Of a stretch of 64,000 nucleotides of DNA, positions 60,795 through 64,000 are shown one piece after another (positions within the stretch are counted from its first letter, which is position 1; every line of letters begins with the position of its first letter). The translations under genes were made by a program, and so were the position numbers. The stretch is from Candidatus Binatia bacterium (lineage in GTDB: Bacteria; Desulfobacterota; Binatia; UBA1149; JAJCZL01). A model generated the notes under the pieces. That model searched no databases and had not been told where the DNA came from. It was given only the letters and a program-made list of their open reading frames with translations. The DNA lies in assembly GCA_028278325.1 (NCBI GenBank), contig JANQEO010000278.1:1-64000 (forward strand). Reading direction: 5' to 3'.

Positions 60795-62828
60795 TTACGG
60801 CACTGTGAAGCGAAGTCGCCACACCGATTCCCCGTCCTGCGTGCAAGAACGTGGCAACACCCACTGGGCACCGTCGTCGAGGAGACTATCGAATCCTGAC
60901 CCTAACGACCCGGGTATATCTTCAGCCGCACATGGGGACGCCACACCCCAGCCAGTGTCATCATAATTGACTTCCCACCAACTGCCGGACGGCACACCAT
61001 CATACGCACGCCAACTCCCGTCACCCGTCTTCGCGACTAGAAGCCCGTCGACTTCCACAGTACCGATGAGGGCCGAAAATGGTGAGGTAGACAGAGAGGT
61101 ATCGAGGACACGAGCAGCGAGAACATGCTCGCCGCTGCTCAAAGAGAAGTCTCGTCCTATCCCGAAACCCGCGACTGGTCCGAAGCGCTGTCCATCGATA
61201 TACGCTTCCCACACATCGACCGCGCCTAGGTCAACGGTGGTGTTTGCGCTCTGCAATGGGCACCAGTCGGCACACCGGCCGGCGACGCCTCGCTGCCCTT
61301 GAAGCAAGAAGTCCAGCTCTGAGAATCTAGGAGGATTGTGCGACACGCTTATCCCGTGACACAGGGATGGGCCAGGGTTTATGGGATGAGGGATGCACTT
61401 CACCGGGGGGAGACACACGCATGCGCCACAGTACACACTCTCACCTAGAAAGCTGCTACATCCGGACGCGGATGAGAGCGGCTCCGTTCCAATGAAGTGT
61501 TCGAAACAGGAGTCGTCCGACCAGTTATGAGCCGTACAGCATGCACGCCCCGTTGGGCAGCGGGGCTGGCAATCAGGGTCAGCGGTATCAGCGAGAGTGT
61601 CACAGTCGTTGTCCAAGCCATCATCGCAGGTTCGCTCCATCGCTGTTTCAGTCGTGCAGTCCTCTGGGCAACTGACACAGTTCTCTATCGTGGCGCTACA
61701 AAGCCCATCACCGCACTCCGGGATGTTGCCTACGATGATGTCGCTCACTTCATCCAGGACAAGTTGGAAGCAGCTCTTCATGCACTCGCGATCGATATCG
61801 CCGGTTGCGGGGTCCACACAGACACCGCACGGAGGACCGACGTCGGGGACGAGCCGTCCGGTTGTCCCGTCGATTCCTTGGGCTACGATGCACTTGTCGA
61901 TCTTGTCAAGTCTTCTCCTAGAGACGCCCGACTGGTGATCGCGGCAACTTTGTGAGTCTTGTAGGCGCTCCACGCACTTCTTCGCAACGAGTCTAGACCG
62001 CTTGATCGCGAAGCTCACGGCCGCTTGCCTCCCGAAACGTTTCTGACACTTGACCTGTTCCTTGAGCGCGACTGGATCGACAGCCTCGCCTGCGGCCACA
62101 TCCGTTTGTTGGTCGTTCGAGCCGTGCCCGAGTGCCAGGGTCGCCTCGACACCGTCGCCGGGGTCACACATCGCAGGTTCAGGGAAACCTGCGTCCCTAC
62201 ACCTGTCGACGGCGATCAGTGCGCCCTTCCTCAAGATCAGATCGTTACATCTATCACGCTTCTTGAGTTGGCCTCTCACCCACTTGCCACATGTCTTGTC
62301 AAGTTCAGCGATAGCCTTAGCTTCACGCAAAACAATGGGATCGGGAACGATAACTGTAGCCCCGGACTCGATCTCCGCAGCGTTAACTATTGCGGTTGTC
62401 CAGCCGCGCGCGCTGCCCCCGCCACCGTCGTTCGCACGGGCCTTCAGCATAACAATGCAGGCTTCTTGCGGGTCCACCGTCGGACTACCAACGCTGATCT
62501 CAATGTCGACGCTTACCACCCCCGCGTTCGGGAACGCGCCGTTGGCGTCGGCGTTGTCACTCGAGATCGAGAGGATCTCGCAGTGTTCGCCGCCGCCAGT
62601 TGCTGCGGTCGCGTCTTTAACCGACACAACAACATCCTCGACGCTGATTCCGCTCATCGACGGGGCGAGTTGCACCTCGCCCTGAAACTGGGCGGTACCT
62701 TGAATGGTGGTCGCTTCTAACCGGGAGGCCGGCAGTAAGAGCAGAACAAGAAGCACCGTTCCGCGAAGGAAGTCCTTGGGCCAACGGCCGGAGCCTGCCG
62801 TCGGCGAAACGCCTACAAGTACACTCAC
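60795..62828 (-). CDS. Large secreted Cys-rich protein with MopE-like metal-binding motif and C-terminal jelly-roll-like domain
   Basis: 677 aa if started at GTG 62828; the frame is open to 62936, but that N-terminus is not signal-like. Signal peptide with a hydrophobic stretch (GTVLLVLLLLPASRLEA). Residues to about 300 hold beta-rich and Cys-containing segments; then come the Cys-rich repeats ECGDGLCSATIENCVSCPEDC and RTCDDGLDNDCDTLADTADPDC, the second being the calcium-type motif common in Myxococcota and Binatota. The C-terminal 200 residues (WRAYDGVPSGSWWEVNYDD, then TGWG) resemble a galactose-binding or jelly-roll domain. It may be a surface glycan-binding protein; no enzymatic motif is seen. 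Confidence 0.72.
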   Translation of the reverse strand: MSVLVGVSPTAGSGRWPKDFLRGTVLLVLLLLPASRLEATTIQGTAQFQGEVQLAPSMSGISVEDVVVSVKDATAATGGGEHCEILSISSDNADANGAFPNAGVVSVDIEISVGSPTVDPQEACIVMLKARANDGGGGSARGWTTAIVNAAEIESGATVIVPDPIVLREAKAIAELDKTCGKWVRGQLKKRDRCNDLILRKGALIAVDRCRDAGFPEPAMCDPGDGVEATLALGHGSNDQQTDVAAGEAVDPVALKEQVKCQKRFGRQAAVSFAIKRSRLVAKKCVERLQDSQSCRDHQSGVSRRRLDKIDKCIVAQGIDGTTGRLVPDVGPPCGVCVDPATGDIDRECMKSCFQLVLDEVSDIIVGNIPECGDGLCSATIENCVSCPEDCTTETAMERTCDDGLDNDCDTLADTADPDCQPRCPTGRACCTAHNWSDDSCFEHFIGTEPLSSASGCSSFLGESVYCGACVCLPPVKCIPHPINPGPSLCHGISVSHNPPRFSELDFLLQGQRGVAGRCADWCPLQSANTTVDLGAVDVWEAYIDGQRFGPVAGFGIGRDFSLSSGEHVLAARVLDTSLSTSPFSALIGTVEVDGLLVAKTGDGSWRAYDGVPSGSWWEVNYDDTGWGVASPCAAEDIPGSLGSGFDSLLDDGAQWVLPRSCTQDGESVWRLRFTVP

Positions 62829-63140
62829 TTGTCCACTCTTACGCGAACGGCCACGCTCACCGCGCCGAAGATACCATCCCTCATAATGCGACGTAAAGGT
62901 GAAAATGCCGTGTTCAACTGGGAGCCGCGCGCTCACGGCGATGTACTGAACCCTCCTAAAACTGGCACTTTAACCCCTACGGCTACCCGCTCCCCCCTCG
63001 CAAGAAAACAAAAACCGGATAGCTCGTGGGTTCCCGCAGCGGTCTTTCCCGGTCCAGGCCCAGTTTGAGTGAAGTCGAGACTAAGAGAGCTGGCGTAGGT
63101 TGTTGAAGGGGTTCGACTCCCGCCCAGGGAGTCCTCCTCG
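62829..63140. other. 312-base gap without a recognised gene
   Basis: It lies between the large Cys-rich gene and the ketopantoate-reductase-like gene. Base composition is more AT-rich in places (runs of A near 63004). It holds a hairpin at 63115-63133 and a T-loop-like GGTTCGACTCCC at 63111, but no full tRNA. I see no ORF with support, no promoter and no repeat. Confidence 0.6.
63115..63133 (-). terminator. Possible weak terminator hairpin after the ketopantoate-reductase-like gene
   Basis: The minus strand reads GACTCCC-TGGGC-GGGAGTC, a perfect seven-base-pair stem, starting eight bases after the stop of the reductase-like gene. No T tract follows, so the terminator assignment is weak. An alternative is a decayed tRNA T arm, because the second arm lies next to GGTTCGACTCCC on the plus strand. 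Confidence 0.3.
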
Positions 63141-64000
63141 TCAGAGGACCAGGAAGAACACGACCACCAAGAAGGCAACTATGCCCAACGCGATCCATAC
63201 GGCGTTCCAGTTGACCGGGATCTCGGCGCTCCCATCGGCGAGATCTTGTTGGCTCGAGTCGAGACACCGATAGAGGCGATCCATGGCCGGGGTGGGAACT
63301 GATGTTCTCTCGGCCAGTGCTCGGAACTCGTCGGCGATGGTCTTCATCTCGTTGCGGGCTCCGACGGCGTGACCGATCTTGATCCTCATCGTGTCGCTCT
63401 CGACCCGTCGTCTCATGACGGCGAGAACCAGCGGCTCGGGGAGCCATTGGAAGATCCTGTGACTCGCCGGAGTAATGGCAATGCCTTGTGCGGACAGAAC
63501 TCTGAAGCCCTCTCGAATCGCTCGGACCATGAGAACCAAAGCATCGCGGGTGCGTGCGAGGCGACGGACGTCGACCCCTGCCAGATAAAGAGCGTTGGCT
63601 GTGGGACTGATCTCGGCCGCGTGGGTCTTCAGCCATGCATCCATCTCCGGACAGATCGACACGGGGAAGCCAGCCTCTTCTAGGGCGTCCGCAATCGCCT
63701 CGATACGCTTGGACCGCGTGCCGTCGAGTTCGCCAATCGTAGTGGGTTGCTCACGTGCGGACATAATCAGATAGCGAAGGCAGTGACCATCCGTAACCCC
63801 GGCAGCGCCGGGGAATCCAAGAAGCACTCGGTTGCTTCCAAGCGCCTCTATCATCTCGTCAGGGCCGGCGGCGTTGTTGCCGAAGAACATGACGCTCGGT
63901 GTGTGCCGGTTCGCGGCCAGCACGGGCAACACCTCCGCAACGGCGTTCTTCGGCAGGATGACTAGGACTAAATCAAAACTGTCATCAGGGAAAAGTCGCT
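63141..64000 (-). CDS. Ketopantoate reductase-like protein with C-terminal membrane anchor, partial at 5' end
   Basis: The open frame runs off the right edge; about 286 residues are visible. The visible start, FDLVLVILPKNAVAEVLPVLAAN then PSVMFFGNNAAGPDEM, fits the middle of a PanE/ApbA Rossmann-type enzyme, whose N-terminal GxGxxG should lie outside. The C-terminal substrate domain follows (EMDAWLKTHAAEISPTANALYLAG, with the family Lys and Asn region). It ends with a hydrophobic segment (NAVWIALGIVAFLVVVFFLVL), which is not usual for soluble PanE. A role in CoA synthesis is not certain; it may be an unrelated reductase anchored at the membrane. Confidence 0.72.
   Translation of the reverse strand, partial: RLFPDDSFDLVLVILPKNAVAEVLPVLAANRHTPSVMFFGNNAAGPDEMIEALGSNRVLLGFPGAAGVTDGHCLRYLIMSAREQPTTIGELDGTRSKRIEAIADALEEAGFPVSICPEMDAWLKTHAAEISPTANALYLAGVDVRRLARTRDALVLMVRAIREGFRVLSAQGIAITPASHRIFQWLPEPLVLAVMRRRVESDTMRIKIGHAVGARNEMKTIADEFRALAERTSVPTPAMDRLYRCLDSSQQDLADGSAEIPVNWNAVWIALGIVAFLVVVFFLVL

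Noticed and set aside
63105..63135. T-loop-like sequence GGTTCGACTCCC, suspected tRNA gene or integration remnant
   Set aside because: No acceptor or anticodon arm could be built, and only three or four pairs of a T arm are possible; the same bases form a simple hairpin.

Overview
The window looks like an ordinary chromosomal segment of a GC-rich, Gram-negative, deltaproteobacteria-grade bacterium (Desulfobacterota/Myxococcota/Binatota-like). This placement is an inference from gene content, not a database result. It rests on lipobox lipoproteins, TatA, a PyrR-type pyr operon, glycine decarboxylase split into GcvPA and GcvPB, an LLM-class (F420-type) oxidoreductase, a superoxide-reductase-like exported protein, a secreted Cys-rich protein with a MopE-like metal-binding motif, and a Tad pilus locus with sigma-54 promoters. 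Almost all genes lie on the minus strand and are tightly coupled: many starts overlap the previous stop as NTGA, TGATG or TAGTG. I saw no insertion sequence, phage, CRISPR array or rRNA.

Layout (the minus strand is transcribed from high to low coordinates). 1-4.3 kb: pyrR-pyrB-pyrC-carA-carB, preceded by a leader with an intrinsic terminator and mutually exclusive pairings typical of PyrR attenuation. 4.3-6.8 kb: lepA-lepB. 6.8-11.1 kb: UDP-glucose dehydrogenase, UDP-glucuronate decarboxylase, a sugar epimerase and a membrane glycosyltransferase, which together suggest UDP-xylose-type precursors for a surface glycan. 11.1-15.3 kb: ndk, rlmN, a diacylglycerol-kinase-like gene, mtnP and a PfkB kinase. 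15.4-19.7 kb: the TCA cycle run icd-mdh-sucC-sucD. 19.9-27.3 kb: valS-nadC-birA-coaX and a divergent EF-G paralogue; nadC seems to start at CTG.

27.4-30.1 kb: a VOC/glyoxalase protein, a flavin-reductase-like protein, tRNA-Leu(CAG), a second glycosyltransferase, a DUF3426-like membrane protein and tatA. 30.2-39.1 kb: hisS-aspS-lipoprotein-folD-gcvT-gcvH-gcvPA-gcvPB, linking one-carbon metabolism to two tRNA synthetases. 39.1-45.5 kb: uvrB-uvrC-comEC. 45.6-46.7 kb: two convergent exported putative metalloproteins, a degenerate superoxide-reductase-like protein and a cupredoxin-like protein. 46.8-54.7 kb: a Tad/Flp pilus locus (two Flp pilins, CpaA, CpaB, CpaC, CpaE/TadZ, TadA, TadB, TadC).

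54.8-64 kb is the accessory part: two small unknown genes, two back-to-back alkaline-phosphatase-superfamily lipoproteins, tRNA-Asn(GTT), a GNAT acetyltransferase, an LLM oxidoreductase, a large secreted Cys-rich protein, and a ketopantoate-reductase-like gene that runs off the end and carries a C-terminal membrane anchor. The most distinctive signals are the paired -24/-12 promoters with an upstream dyad at the pilin genes, the pyr attenuator, the CTG start of nadC, and three enzymes or enzyme-like proteins lacking canonical active-site residues.
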